Source: Mixta intestinalis
GTDB lineage: Bacteria; Pseudomonadota; Gammaproteobacteria; Enterobacterales; Enterobacteriaceae
Reading direction: 5' to 3'
Assembly (NCBI RefSeq): GCF_009914055.1
Contig: NZ_CP028271.1
Span: 2,046,001-2,110,000 of the forward strand
Length of the DNA stretch: 64,000 bases
The position numbers were made by a program, and so were the translations under genes. The notes under the pieces were generated by a model. It had not been told where the DNA came from. It did no database searches and saw only the letters and a list, made by a program, of their open reading frames with translations. This document shows positions 7,511 to 15,291 of this stretch, one piece after another (the first letter of the stretch is position 1; every line of letters starts with the position of its first letter).

Positions 7511-8822
7511 CCTGGCCTATGCCGCCAGACTGCCACCCAAAGAGGCCGTCGCGTACTTTCGGGCAAAAGGTTATAGCGTCACATGGAACTGGTACGAGCA
7601 ACTGATCGATGCGCACGCCCGCGCCTTTACCGTCGCAAAAGCTGCGCGTCTGGATGTGCTGAATACCATCAGGGATGAAGTTGACCGGGCGATTCACGAT
7701 GGCATCACGCAACGGGAGTTCACCCGAACGCTGGCCCCACGTCTGCAAAAACTGGGATGGTGGGGAAAGCAGATCGTCGTTGATGGTGACGGCAACGCGA
7801 AAGAGATCCAGTTAGGCAGTCCACGCCGTCTTGCCACCATCTACAACGTGAATACCCGCACGGCGTATAACGCTGGCCGTTACGCCCAGATGATGAATAC
7901 GGCGGAGGAGTTTCCGTTCTGGCAGTACGTGGCAATCATGGACAGCAGAACCCGGCCAGAACATGCAAAGCTGCATCTGATGGTATTTCGTTACGATGAT
8001 CCGTTCTGGAAAACGCATTACCCGCCTAACGGATGGAGCTGCCGTTGTCGTGTCCGTGCGCTGTCCGCTGCGCGTATGAAAGCGCTGGGCCTTAAAGTCA
8101 GCTATGGCGCCTCGTTCATTCATACTCATGAAGTAGACGCGGGTGTTGACGAAACCACGGGCGAACTGTTCCGCACCACTTCAACCACGTTTGATAATGG
8201 CCGTGTGAAAATGACCCCGGATGTGGGCTGGTCATACAATCCCGGTTCGGCGGCATTTGGTACGGACCAGTCATTAATCCGTAAACTGGTGGAAACCCGC
8301 GACGCCCGTCTGCGCGAGCAGGTTGTCCAGTCGCTGAACAACAGCCGCGAGCGTCAGTTGTCGTTTTCACTCTGGGCCAGACGTCTGATGGATACCCGAC
8401 GCGCCGGTCACGGTGTGCAGACGCTGGGATTTATGACCGAGAGCGTCGCGAACGCCGTGCGTCAGCGTACCGGAACGGAGCCGTCACGGCTGCTTGTCAT
8501 GAGCGAGAAAAGCCTGATGCACGCCGACAGCGCGAAGCACCATAAAACCGGTGTGGCGCTCCAGCCGGAAGACCTGCAATTGTTGCCCACGCTGATGGCG
8601 GCACCGCAGGCAGTGCTGTGGGACAAACGGCACAATAATCTGCTGTACATCGTCACCAGCAGCGATGGCGCGGCCAAAGTGGCGGTGAACGCGGCGCAGT
8701 CCGTTAAACGGGTGCCGGATACGCTGGATGTGCTGATTAACGCCTATCGTGTTGAAGTGCAGAGCCTGAAAACCGATATTGCCGGGGGCTGGCTGGAGGT
8801 ACTGGAGGGAAGTGTTGATTAA
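7494..8822 (+). CDS. F-type minor head protein with C-terminal nuclease-like domain
   Basis: 442 residues; ATG 7494 with GGGGGCGA upstream, inside the portal gene end. Residues ~30-210 are the phage Mu F-like head morphogenesis domain (PF04233 type), with the hallmark DSRTRPEH and PPNGWSCRC motifs. The C-terminal ~130 residues, from RRLMDTRRAGHGVQTLGF on, resemble the PBECR family, a Barnase/EndoU/ColicinE5/RelE-type fold reported as a C-terminal extension of such head proteins. The motifs LLVMSEKSLMHA, AVLWDKRHNNLLYIV and AAKVAVNAAQSVKR support this. The first domain is confident; the nuclease assignment is by family memory. The stop codon lies within the stem of the following tRNA-like element. 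Confidence 0.9.
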   Translation: MPQTVDLAYAARLPPKEAVAYFRAKGYSVTWNWYEQLIDAHARAFTVAKAARLDVLNTIRDEVDRAIHDGITQREFTRTLAPRLQKLGWWGKQIVVDGDGNAKEIQLGSPRRLATIYNVNTRTAYNAGRYAQMMNTAEEFPFWQYVAIMDSRTRPEHAKLHLMVFRYDDPFWKTHYPPNGWSCRCRVRALSAARMKALGLKVSYGASFIHTHEVDAGVDETTGELFRTTSTTFDNGRVKMTPDVGWSYNPGSAAFGTDQSLIRKLVETRDARLREQVVQSLNNSRERQLSFSLWARRLMDTRRAGHGVQTLGFMTESVANAVRQRTGTEPSRLLVMSEKSLMHADSAKHHKTGVALQPEDLQLLPTLMAAPQAVLWDKRHNNLLYIVTSSDGAAKVAVNAAQSVKRVPDTLDVLINAYRVEVQSLKTDIAGGWLEVLEGSVD

Positions 8823-8894
8823 GCCGGTAACGGGAATCGAACCCGTATACATGCGCCTGTTGGCACACCGCTTTACCGTTAAGCGTATACCGGC
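8823..8894 (-). tRNA. tRNA-like element with abnormal anticodon arm
   Basis: Read leftward, this 72-base stretch folds as a cloverleaf: a perfect 7-bp acceptor (GCCGGTA with TACCGGC), a 4-bp D stem CGCT/AGCG with a loop containing GG, and a perfect 5-bp T stem ACGGG/CCCGT with loop TTCGATT. The anticodon arm is abnormal: TGTGC/GCGCA closes a 6-base loop CAACAG, or six pairs close a 4-base loop, with no U33 and no normal 7-base loop. The acceptor pairing extends to 10 bp using flanking TAA/TTA. No CCA is encoded. It may be a decayed tRNA or a tRNA mimic; amino-acid identity cannot be given. Confidence 0.45.
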
Positions 8895-8930
8895 TTACGA
8901 CCAGTATACGACACCTCAGGAGGTCAGTAA

Positions 8931-9401
8931 ATGAGCATCGACTTAGCGGTTGTTGTGGATGTCCGCCGCATCCAGACAGCCTTTGCCGGTTTGGGCGCTA
9001 TGGCGAACGATCGGGAGATTCCCCGCATCGCTGCCGGGGCGCTGCTGTCGTCCACCGAACAGGCATTCGAGCAGGAAGCCGATCCCATCACGGGTAACCA
9101 CTGGTCATCATGGAGCGACCCATATCTGGCATGGCGCGAGCGGCACGGCTACACACCGGGGAAAATCCTGACGCTGAATGGCGACCTTGCCCGCAGCATT
9201 ACAACCGATTACGGCCCGGACTATGCCCTGATTGGTTCGCCGAAGGTATACGCCGCTATCCACCAGTGGGGGGGAACTGCCGGAATGCCCCCCGGCCCGG
9301 CAGCGGTTCCTGCGCGTCCGTACATGGGGCTGGATAAGCCTGGCGAGGCGGATATCTTCAACGCCATCAAAAAACGCGCTGAACGCGCCACAGGGGCGTG
9401 A
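8931..9401 (+). CDS. virion morphogenesis protein (Mu gpG-like)
   Basis: 156 residues; strong RBS AGGAGG at 8918-8923. It belongs to the phage virion morphogenesis/tail completion family (Mu gpG), which acts at the head-tail junction. Family features include SSTEQAFEQEADPITGNHWSSWSDPYLAWR and the C-terminal QWGG...MPARP-like segment (PAAVPARPYMGL). The expected Mu order F-G-I is kept. A 209-bp gap follows, large for this compact phage. Confidence 0.88.
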   Translation: MSIDLAVVVDVRRIQTAFAGLGAMANDREIPRIAAGALLSSTEQAFEQEADPITGNHWSSWSDPYLAWRERHGYTPGKILTLNGDLARSITTDYGPDYALIGSPKVYAAIHQWGGTAGMPPGPAAVPARPYMGLDKPGEADIFNAIKKRAERATGA

Positions 9402-9610
9402 TACGATTCAGGGCGCGCAATGAGGTGCCCGCAATCTTTTAAACGCTCTCAGAGCGAATTAAACGGGGTTTGAACGCGACCCGCGACACCCTCCCGCCCC
9501 GTTTCCCATTTTTTCGCTGTTTCCCCCTCTGTCAGTAGTCAAACGTAATAAACCCATCCCCTCACGCGTACCGCTGAAAATGGCCGCTCAGTCACTTACA
9601 TGAGCAGGCC
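9402..9610. promoter_or_regulatory. G-I intergenic gap; late promoter and/or central gyrase-site region
   Basis: 209 bp without a gene in an otherwise gapless structural block. It contains a near-palindrome centred on 9450, an AAACGGGG/CCCCGTTT inverted pair (9461-9468 with 9497-9504) followed by a T run at about 9509-9514, and pyrimidine-rich sequence. In Mu the same gap carries a late promoter for I and lies at the strong gyrase site at the genome centre. I cannot identify either motif directly; the assignment is positional. Confidence 0.4.
9437..9463. repeat. near-palindrome in the G-I gap
   Basis: CGCTCT-C-AGAGCG (9444-9456) is a perfect 6-bp palindrome around C9450. It is extended by TTTAA-type and TTAAA-type flanks into an imperfect 27-bp dyad. 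With a one-base loop it cannot form a normal RNA hairpin, so it suits a dimeric DNA-binding protein or gyrase better. Confidence 0.5.
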
Positions 9611-10750
9611 ATGAACAAAAACGCTATCGCCGTCGCCATTCTGAACGCCGGAGCAGAAAAAGCCCCTGTCGGTATTGCCATGCTGGCCGCGACCGCCGTT
9701 GATGATGGCTGGTATCAGTTGCTGCCTGCCGGTCGGTTCCGTTCCCGCGATGGCCGTCCGGAAGACGTGCCGGAAGGCTGGCTGATGAATGCCGATATCG
9801 CCGCCCGGCTGATTGCTGGCGTGCGTGCCCTCGGCCAGGACGTGCTGATTGATTACGAGCACAACCAGCTTCGCAAGATGCAGAAGGATATTGCGCTCCC
9901 TCCGGAGTCTCTGGCGGCTGCTGGCTGGTTTAACGCTGACGAAATGCAGTGGCGCGAAAACGAGGGGTTGTTCATCAGGCCCCGCTGGACGCCCGTTGCC
10001 CGCCAGCGTATCGACAACGGGGAATTCGGTTATCTCTCTGCTGTATTCCCCTATGCCGCCAACGGCGAGCCAACGTCGTTGCGCATGGCTGCTTTGACAA
10101 ACGACCCCGGCGCGACGGGCATGAAACGCCTGGCGGCGCTGGCTGCGAAATTCCCCGACGATTCACCTCAACAGGAGAACCACCCCATGAACGAAAAGCT
10201 GCGTCAGTTGCTGGCGCGTCTGGGCATTACCGTGCCCGAAAAAGCGGAAATCACTGACGAGCAGGCAACGGCTGCGCTGTCCGCGTTCGACGCTATCAAA
10301 GTTGAAGCGGGCAAGGTCGCGGCGCTCTCTGCCGAACTGGAAACCGCCAGAACTGCGTCAGCGGGTGCCGTTGACCTGACGAAGTATGTCCCGGTCGAGG
10401 CCTACAACGCCGTGCGTAAGCAACTGGCGGAAGTAAGCGGCCAGCATTCCACTGCCACACTGTCCGCCGTACTGGATAAAGCCGAACAGGAAGGCCGCAT
10501 TTTCAAATGCGAACGTGGTTACTTCGAGCAGCTCGGCGGGCAGATTGGCGTTGCCGCGCTCTCGGCGCAGCTCGACCAGAAGCAGCCTATCGCCGCGCTG
10601 TCTGCCATGCAGACCGTCACCACGCCAGGCGTGGAGCAGTCGCAGAAAGAGCGGCTGGCAGCGCTTTCAGCAGATGAGAAAGCGGCAGCTAAAGCGCTCG
10701 GCATCACCGATGCGGAGTATCAGAAACTCAAAGAGGATGAACAGGCATGA
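9611..10750 (+). CDS. prohead protease with fused scaffold (Mu I-like)
   Basis: 379 residues. The N-terminal ~190 residues are the Mu-like I protein, a prohead maturation protease: QDVLIDYEHNQL, GWFNADEMQW, LFIRPRWTP and GEFGYLSAVFPY are typical segments. The C-terminal half is the scaffold that shapes the prohead, also made alone from an internal start at 10187. The scaffold part contains five exact AALSA motifs. The gene overlaps the major head protein start by 4 bp (ATGA). Confidence 0.9.
   Translation: MNKNAIAVAILNAGAEKAPVGIAMLAATAVDDGWYQLLPAGRFRSRDGRPEDVPEGWLMNADIAARLIAGVRALGQDVLIDYEHNQLRKMQKDIALPPESLAAAGWFNADEMQWRENEGLFIRPRWTPVARQRIDNGEFGYLSAVFPYAANGEPTSLRMAALTNDPGATGMKRLAALAAKFPDDSPQQENHPMNEKLRQLLARLGITVPEKAEITDEQATAALSAFDAIKVEAGKVAALSAELETARTASAGAVDLTKYVPVEAYNAVRKQLAEVSGQHSTATLSAVLDKAEQEGRIFKCERGYFEQLGGQIGVAALSAQLDQKQPIAALSAMQTVTTPGVEQSQKERLAALSADEKAAAKALGITDAEYQKLKEDEQA
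10187..10750 (+). CDS. scaffold protein from internal start (Mu Z-like)
   Basis: In-frame internal ATG at 10187, preceded by CAGGAG at 10172-10177, gives a 187-residue product identical to the C-terminus of the protease. Mu makes its scaffold Z in the same nested way. The product is Ala-, Glu- and Lys-rich and largely helical, as a scaffold should be. The exact internal ribosome site in an otherwise coding region is the main evidence. Confidence 0.75.
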   Translation: MNEKLRQLLARLGITVPEKAEITDEQATAALSAFDAIKVEAGKVAALSAELETARTASAGAVDLTKYVPVEAYNAVRKQLAEVSGQHSTATLSAVLDKAEQEGRIFKCERGYFEQLGGQIGVAALSAQLDQKQPIAALSAMQTVTTPGVEQSQKERLAALSADEKAAAKALGITDAEYQKLKEDEQA

Positions 10751-11694
10751 TCGTTACCCCGGCCTCAATCTCTGCACTGATGACCACCTACCGCAAGGAT
10801 TTTCAGGGCGGTCTGGGCGATGCCCCGTCACAGTATGCAGAAATTGCGATGACAGTACCGTCATCATCTAAATCCAACACATACGGCTGGCTGGGTAAAT
10901 TCCCGTCGCTGGTCGAGTGGGTTGGTAAGCGCACCATCCAGCAGATGCAGGCGCATGGCTACACCATCACCAACAAAACCTACCAGGGCACCGTCGGCAT
11001 CCCCCGCGACGATTTTGAGGATGACAACCTGGGAGTTTATCGCCCGGTTTTCCAGGAGATGGGCCGCGCTGCGGGTGTTCAGCCGGACGAACTGGTGTTT
11101 GCGCTGCTGAAAGACGGATTCAGCCAGGCCTGCTATGACGGCCAGAACTTCTTTGATGACGAGCACCCGGTTTACCCGAACGTGGATGGGACAGGTACGG
11201 TGGTCAATGTCTCCAACATCCTGACTCAGGCGCCGGGTAAGAATGCTGATGGTGAGGATGTGCCGTGGGAAGGTCTGCCGTTCTATCTGCTGGACTGCTC
11301 CCGAGCTGTAAAACCACTGATTTTCCAGGAGCGCCGCAAGCCCGAGCTCATTACGAAAACCAGCGTAACCGACGATCACGTCTTCATGGAAAACGAATTC
11401 CTGTTCGGTGCCAGTGCCCGCCGTGCAGCCGGGTTTTCTTTCTGGCAGATGGCCGTCGCCGTTAAGGGTGACCTGACCCTGGGCAATCTCTGGGGTGGCT
11501 GGCAGATGATGCGTGGCTTTGAAGGTGATGGCGGCAAAAAACTCGGCCTGAAACCAACGCACATTGTTGTCCCAGCCGGTCTGGAAAAACAGGCCACGCA
11601 GTTGCTGAACCGCGAGCTGTTTGCAGAGGGGAATACCACCGTCTCTAACGAGATGAAAGGCAAGCTGAAACTGATTGTCGCTGACTACCTGTAA
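10747..11694 (+). CDS. major head protein (Mu gpT-like)
   Basis: 315 residues; coupled to the scaffold gene by a 4-bp overlap. It is the Mu gpT family capsid protein forming the icosahedral shell. Family stretches include YRKDFQGGLGDAPSQYAEIA, GWLGKFPSLVEWVGKR, TYQGTVGIPRDDFEDDNLG and FGASARRAAGFSFWQMA. Usual length is about 300 residues. A hairpin at 11702-11725 follows and may mark an mRNA end or protect the abundant transcript. Confidence 0.94.
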   Translation: MIVTPASISALMTTYRKDFQGGLGDAPSQYAEIAMTVPSSSKSNTYGWLGKFPSLVEWVGKRTIQQMQAHGYTITNKTYQGTVGIPRDDFEDDNLGVYRPVFQEMGRAAGVQPDELVFALLKDGFSQACYDGQNFFDDEHPVYPNVDGTGTVVNVSNILTQAPGKNADGEDVPWEGLPFYLLDCSRAVKPLIFQERRKPELITKTSVTDDHVFMENEFLFGASARRAAGFSFWQMAVAVKGDLTLGNLWGGWQMMRGFEGDGGKKLGLKPTHIVVPAGLEKQATQLLNRELFAEGNTTVSNEMKGKLKLIVADYL

Positions 11695-11701
11695 GCCCAT
11701 T

Positions 11702-11725
11702 TAAAGGCGGTTCACGCCGCCTTTA
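11702..11725 (+). terminator. hairpin after the major head gene
   Basis: Perfect 9-bp stem TAAAGGCGG/CCGCCTTTA with loop TTCACG, directly after the capsid stop codon. There is no T tract after it, so it is more likely a partial terminator or a 3' stabilising hairpin for the capsid message than a full terminator. Confidence 0.5.
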
Positions 11726-11753
11726 ATCCCTGTTTAAAGGAGAAATCTGTGTC

Positions 11754-12254
11754 ATGTCTGACGAAATTAAAAACAGCGCTGGCAATGCTGGCGATGGGGC
11801 TCAGGAAAGCGGCGCAGCGCTTTGTTGTGTGGAAGTCAAATGTCCGCGCCCGGTCTACCGCCGTGCGGGTTATTCACTGGTTCGCGGTAAAAGCACCATT
11901 GACGGCGTTACCGCTCAACAGCTCGCCGTGCTTAAAGCTGACCCGGTGCTCTCTGTCGCTGTGGTATCTGAAACGCCAGCGTCGCCGGACGGTGAATCGC
12001 GGGGGATGGACGTTCTGGTCATGGACGACGTGAAGCCTGAAGAGGGAATCGCCACCCAGTTAGATGGTGAGCACGTGGATACTGTCCAGCTTAATACACG
12101 TATTCTGGCGGCGATTGCAGGACTTGAGCAAGGTAACCCTGAGCACTTTACCAGGGCAGGCGCCCCGCGCGTGGCGGCGGTCTGTGACGCGCTGGGTGAA
12201 ACCATCACCAGCGAGCAACTGAAAGCTGCTCTGGCCGGAACCAACGAGGGTTAA
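11754..12254 (+). CDS. Mu gp35-like neck/head-associated protein
   Basis: 166 residues; AAAGGAG upstream of ATG 11754. It contains a short HI1506/gp35-like segment (CPRPVYRRAGYSLVRGKSTIDGVTAQQLAVLKADPVLSV) common to Mu-like phages directly after the major head protein. The rest is acidic and poorly conserved. Role probably at the head surface or neck; the exact function is unknown. Confidence 0.72.
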   Translation: MSDEIKNSAGNAGDGAQESGAALCCVEVKCPRPVYRRAGYSLVRGKSTIDGVTAQQLAVLKADPVLSVAVVSETPASPDGESRGMDVLVMDDVKPEEGIATQLDGEHVDTVQLNTRILAAIAGLEQGNPEHFTRAGAPRVAAVCDALGETITSEQLKAALAGTNEG

Positions 12255-12256
12255 TC

Positions 12257-12679
12257 ATGTACGCCACGGTCAGCGATATGTGTCTGCGTTACCAGCGCCG
12301 CAACCTCGACCTGCTCACCAGTAGCAAGACCGAAGACGGCAAGCCTGATGATGCGATTATTCAGAACGCGCTGAATGACGCCAGCGCCCTGATTGACAGC
12401 TATATCTCCGCCCGCTACACGCTGCCGCTGTCCGTGGTGCCCGGCGCGCTGGCGCAGCAGTGCTGCGTCATTGCCTGGTATTACCTTAACGACATGCGCG
12501 CCACCGAGCAGGCCACGCAGCGTTACAAAGACGCGGTACGCTGGCTCGAAAGCGTCCGCGATGGCAAAACCCCGCTCGGCGTTGACGCTGATACGGCCAC
12601 CGCGCCGGACAGTGAAAATCTGGCGCAGGTGGTGGCCGATCCGCTGGTGTTCTCACGTAAGCAACGGGGGTTTATCTGA
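12257..12679 (+). CDS. DUF1320 protein (Mu gp36-like), head-tail connector
   Basis: 140 residues. The N-terminus MYATVSDMCLRYQRRNL and the stretch IQNALNDASALIDSYISARYTLPL are typical of the DUF1320 family in Mu-like phages, related to head-completion (gp6-type) connector proteins. It overlaps the following gene by one base (TGATG). It should sit under the portal and help close the DNA-filled head. Confidence 0.85.
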   Translation: MYATVSDMCLRYQRRNLDLLTSSKTEDGKPDDAIIQNALNDASALIDSYISARYTLPLSVVPGALAQQCCVIAWYYLNDMRATEQATQRYKDAVRWLESVRDGKTPLGVDADTATAPDSENLAQVVADPLVFSRKQRGFI

Positions 12680-13221
12680 TGATTGGGGAAACGGAAACCG
12701 CCCTGCTGGCCCGCGTTCGTGAGGTATTCGGCGCCACGCTGCGCCAGGTCGATACCCACCCCGGTACCTGGTCGGATATCGATATTCGCCGGATTCTGAT
12801 GTCTCCGCCTGCGGTCTATCTGGCCTGGCTCGGTTGCGGTGAGGGGCGTACCCGCCGCGAGGTGGAAAGCCGCTGGGTGTTCTACGTGGCCGCAGAGCTG
12901 CTCAACGGGCGCGAGGCTGACCGTCTCGGCGTGTACCAGATTGTCGAGCGTCTGGTTTCCAGTGTGAATGGCCGCTCATTCGGGCCGTCAACAGGGCTGG
13001 CGCTGACTAAAGCGCAAAACCTGTATACCGACGCCCAGGGCAGTCAGGGCGTCGCCCTGTATGGCCTGTATTTCAGTGCCCGGACACCACTACCGGATGA
13101 CACAGATACCAGCTCGCTCGATGACTTCGAACGGCACTGGCAGACGTGGTGCCTGCCGGACGGCACCCCGGAATTTGCAGCCCATATCAACGTAAACGAG
13201 AGAGAGAATAACGATGGCTGA
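12679..13221 (+). CDS. DUF1834 protein (Mu gp37-like), neck/tail terminator
   Basis: 180 residues, ATG 12679 overlapping the previous stop. It fits the DUF1834 family of Mu-like phages (FVYVAAELLNGREADRLGVYQIVERLVSSVNGRSFG-like core), which occupies the tail-terminator position in gene order. The C-terminal segment (FERHWQTWCLPDGT) is acidic. It overlaps the next small gene by 8 bp. Confidence 0.82.
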   Translation: MIGETETALLARVREVFGATLRQVDTHPGTWSDIDIRRILMSPPAVYLAWLGCGEGRTRREVESRWVFYVAAELLNGREADRLGVYQIVERLVSSVNGRSFGPSTGLALTKAQNLYTDAQGSQGVALYGLYFSARTPLPDDTDTSSLDDFERHWQTWCLPDGTPEFAAHINVNERENNDG

Positions 13222-13402
13222 AGACCTGTTTTTCATCAGGCCAGCGCCGGGGCGATCTGTTCGCGACCCGCGCACAATGAAGCTGTTACCCAAAGCGGGT
13301 GCCAGCAAGCCGCGCAATGCGTACTGGCTGCGCCGTGCCGCTGCCGGTGATGTGGTGGTGATTGAGTCCACGCAGAAAACCAAAAAGGCGAAAGCGAAAT
13401 GA
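13214..13402 (+). CDS. DUF2635 protein (Mu gp38-like)
   Basis: 62 residues. The DUF2635 family is a short protein found between gp37 and the sheath gene in Mu-like phages. Here FFIRPAPGRSVRDPRTMKLLPKAGASKP is the conserved core. The tail is Lys-rich. It overlaps both neighbours (8 bp and 4 bp), so it is translationally coupled. Function unknown. Confidence 0.82.
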   Translation: MAEDLFFIRPAPGRSVRDPRTMKLLPKAGASKPRNAYWLRRAAAGDVVVIESTQKTKKAKAK

Positions 13403-14913
13403 GCGATATTTCTTTCAACGAGGTTCCCGGCGCCGGTGAGTTGCGCGTACCGATTACCTACATCGAATTCGATAACAGCAACGCGGTAACCGGAACGCCG
13501 CAGCCGCGCCAGCGCGTGCTGATGTTCGGCCAGCGCGCAACCAAAGACGGCCAGCCTGTGGGGTCAGCGATTAACGATCAACCCCTTCGCATCTATTCCG
13601 CGTCTCAGGCGTCGGCGGCATTTGGTCAGGGCTCCATGATGCACCTGATGTGCCAGTCGTTTCTGGATATCAACCGCACGGCGGAGCTGTGGTGCATCCC
13701 GCAGGGCGACGGCAGCGGCACAGAGGCGGCAACCATCAATCTGAATGGTACGGCCACCGGCAGCGGTGTGCTGGTGACCTATGTTGGTGGTACGCGCCTG
13801 GCGGTTTCTGTATTGACGGATGATACCGGCGCACAGATTGCCGATGCACTGGCGGAACTGATTAACGGCACCTCAGACCTGCCGGTAACGGCGGAGGTCG
13901 TGCCGGATGCCGGGGGCGATGATGGCGATGACACACACGCCGATATCGTGCTGACGGCAAAGTTTGCCGGGCGCTCGGCGCCAACGGACGTCCGCTGGAA
14001 CTACTACAGTGGCGAGGCGCTGCCGGGCAGCATTAATGCCAGTGTTACGTATCCTGCCGGTGCAACGGATAACCCGAGCATTGCGGCGGCTGTCGCGAAC
14101 ATGGGCGAGCAGCAGTACAAATACATCGTCATGCCGTATCTCGATGAGCCTAACCTGAACCTGCTGCGCACCGAGCTGAAAGACCGCTGGGGGCCAGTGA
14201 ATCAGGCGGACGGCTTCGCGGTGACGTCGTACCACGGCACTCTTGGCGGACTGACTGAGTTTGGTCTGAGCCGTAACGATCACCTGATTTGCTGCCTGGG
14301 CGTTCCGGCCACACCACAGCCGCAGTACGTTTGGTGCGCCAGCCTCTGCGCGGTTGCTGCTGCATCGCTCACGATTGACCCGGCGCGCCCGCTCCAGACG
14401 CTGACGATTCCGGGCCTGATGCCGCCTGAGCTGAAAGACCGCTTTACGTGGGCCGAGCGTAATTCGCTGCTGTTCGACGGCATCTCAACGTTCACCGTGA
14501 ATGACGGTGGCGAGGTGCAGATTGAACGTCTGATCACAATGTACCGCACAAACAGCTACGGCGACCCTGACCCGTCCTACCTGGACGTGAACACCATCGC
14601 CACGCTCAGTTATCTGCGTTACTCAACCCGTGTGCGCATCACCCAGAAATTCCCGCGCCATAAGCTGGCCGATGATGGAACGAACTTTGCGCCGGGTCAG
14701 GCGGTTGTGACGCCATCCATTATCAAAACTGAGCTGCTGGCCCTGTTCCAGGAATGGGAGCTTGCCGGGCTGGTTGAAGACTTCGACACGTACAAGGACG
14801 AGTTGCTGGTCACGCGCAACAGCAGCGACCGTAATCGCATCGATGTGCTGGCCGGGCCGAACCTGATTAACCAGTTCAGAATTTTCGCGGAACAGCTCCG
14901 CTTCATCCTGTAG
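13399..14913 (+). CDS. tail sheath protein (Mu gpL-like)
   Basis: 504 residues; the contractile sheath around the tail tube. Typical features are ISFNEVPGAGELRVPITYIEFDNSNA at the N-terminus, the surface insertion (VTAEVVPDAGGDDGDD), and the conserved C-terminus with FEEWELAGLVEDFD-like and NRIDVLAGPNLINQFRIFAEQLRF segments. Length fits the Mu sheath (~495). The tube protein follows after 12 bp, as in all myovirus cassettes. Together they show that the phage has a contractile tail. Confidence 0.95.
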   Translation: MSDISFNEVPGAGELRVPITYIEFDNSNAVTGTPQPRQRVLMFGQRATKDGQPVGSAINDQPLRIYSASQASAAFGQGSMMHLMCQSFLDINRTAELWCIPQGDGSGTEAATINLNGTATGSGVLVTYVGGTRLAVSVLTDDTGAQIADALAELINGTSDLPVTAEVVPDAGGDDGDDTHADIVLTAKFAGRSAPTDVRWNYYSGEALPGSINASVTYPAGATDNPSIAAAVANMGEQQYKYIVMPYLDEPNLNLLRTELKDRWGPVNQADGFAVTSYHGTLGGLTEFGLSRNDHLICCLGVPATPQPQYVWCASLCAVAAASLTIDPARPLQTLTIPGLMPPELKDRFTWAERNSLLFDGISTFTVNDGGEVQIERLITMYRTNSYGDPDPSYLDVNTIATLSYLRYSTRVRITQKFPRHKLADDGTNFAPGQAVVTPSIIKTELLALFQEWELAGLVEDFDTYKDELLVTRNSSDRNRIDVLAGPNLINQFRIFAEQLRFIL

Positions 14914-14925
14914 TAAGGAGGATTT

Positions 14926-15282
14926 ATGGCAGGAAATCAGCGCCAGGGCGTTGCGTTCATCCGTGTGAATGGCCGCGAACTGGAAACAATGGAGGGGGCA
15001 TCATTCACCCCGTCCGGCACCACCCGCGAGGATGTTATTGGCTCCCGCGTCTATGGCTGGAAAGGCAAGCCCCGCGCCGCGAAAGTGGAATGCAAAATTC
15101 CGGGCGGCGGGGATATCGGGCTGGATGAAGTCATCGCCTGGGATAACGTCACCGTCGAATTCCAGGCGGATACGGGCGAAACCTGGCTCATGGCGAATGC
15201 CTGGCAGTCAGACGAGCCGAAAAACGATGGGGGCGAAATCTCCATTTCATTCACCGCAAAAGAAAGTAAGCGCATCGCATAA
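14926..15282 (+). CDS. tail tube protein (Mu gpM-like)
   Basis: 118 residues; RBS AAGGAGG at 14915-14921. It is the Mu gpM family tail tube, a beta-rich protein (GVAFIRVNGRELETMEGASFTPSG, DNVTVEFQADTGETW) that stacks in rings inside the sheath. Length matches the family. It lies between sheath and tail-assembly chaperone, the normal position. Confidence 0.93.
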   Translation: MAGNQRQGVAFIRVNGRELETMEGASFTPSGTTREDVIGSRVYGWKGKPRAAKVECKIPGGGDIGLDEVIAWDNVTVEFQADTGETWLMANAWQSDEPKNDGGEISISFTAKESKRIA

Positions 15283-15291
15283 GGGGAAACC

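Noticed and set aside
8820..8900. A tRNA on the rightward strand ending near CGACCA
   Set aside because: Rightward folding would put AATCGAA in the D loop and gives no TTCRA loop in the T arm; only the leftward strand has proper D and T arms.
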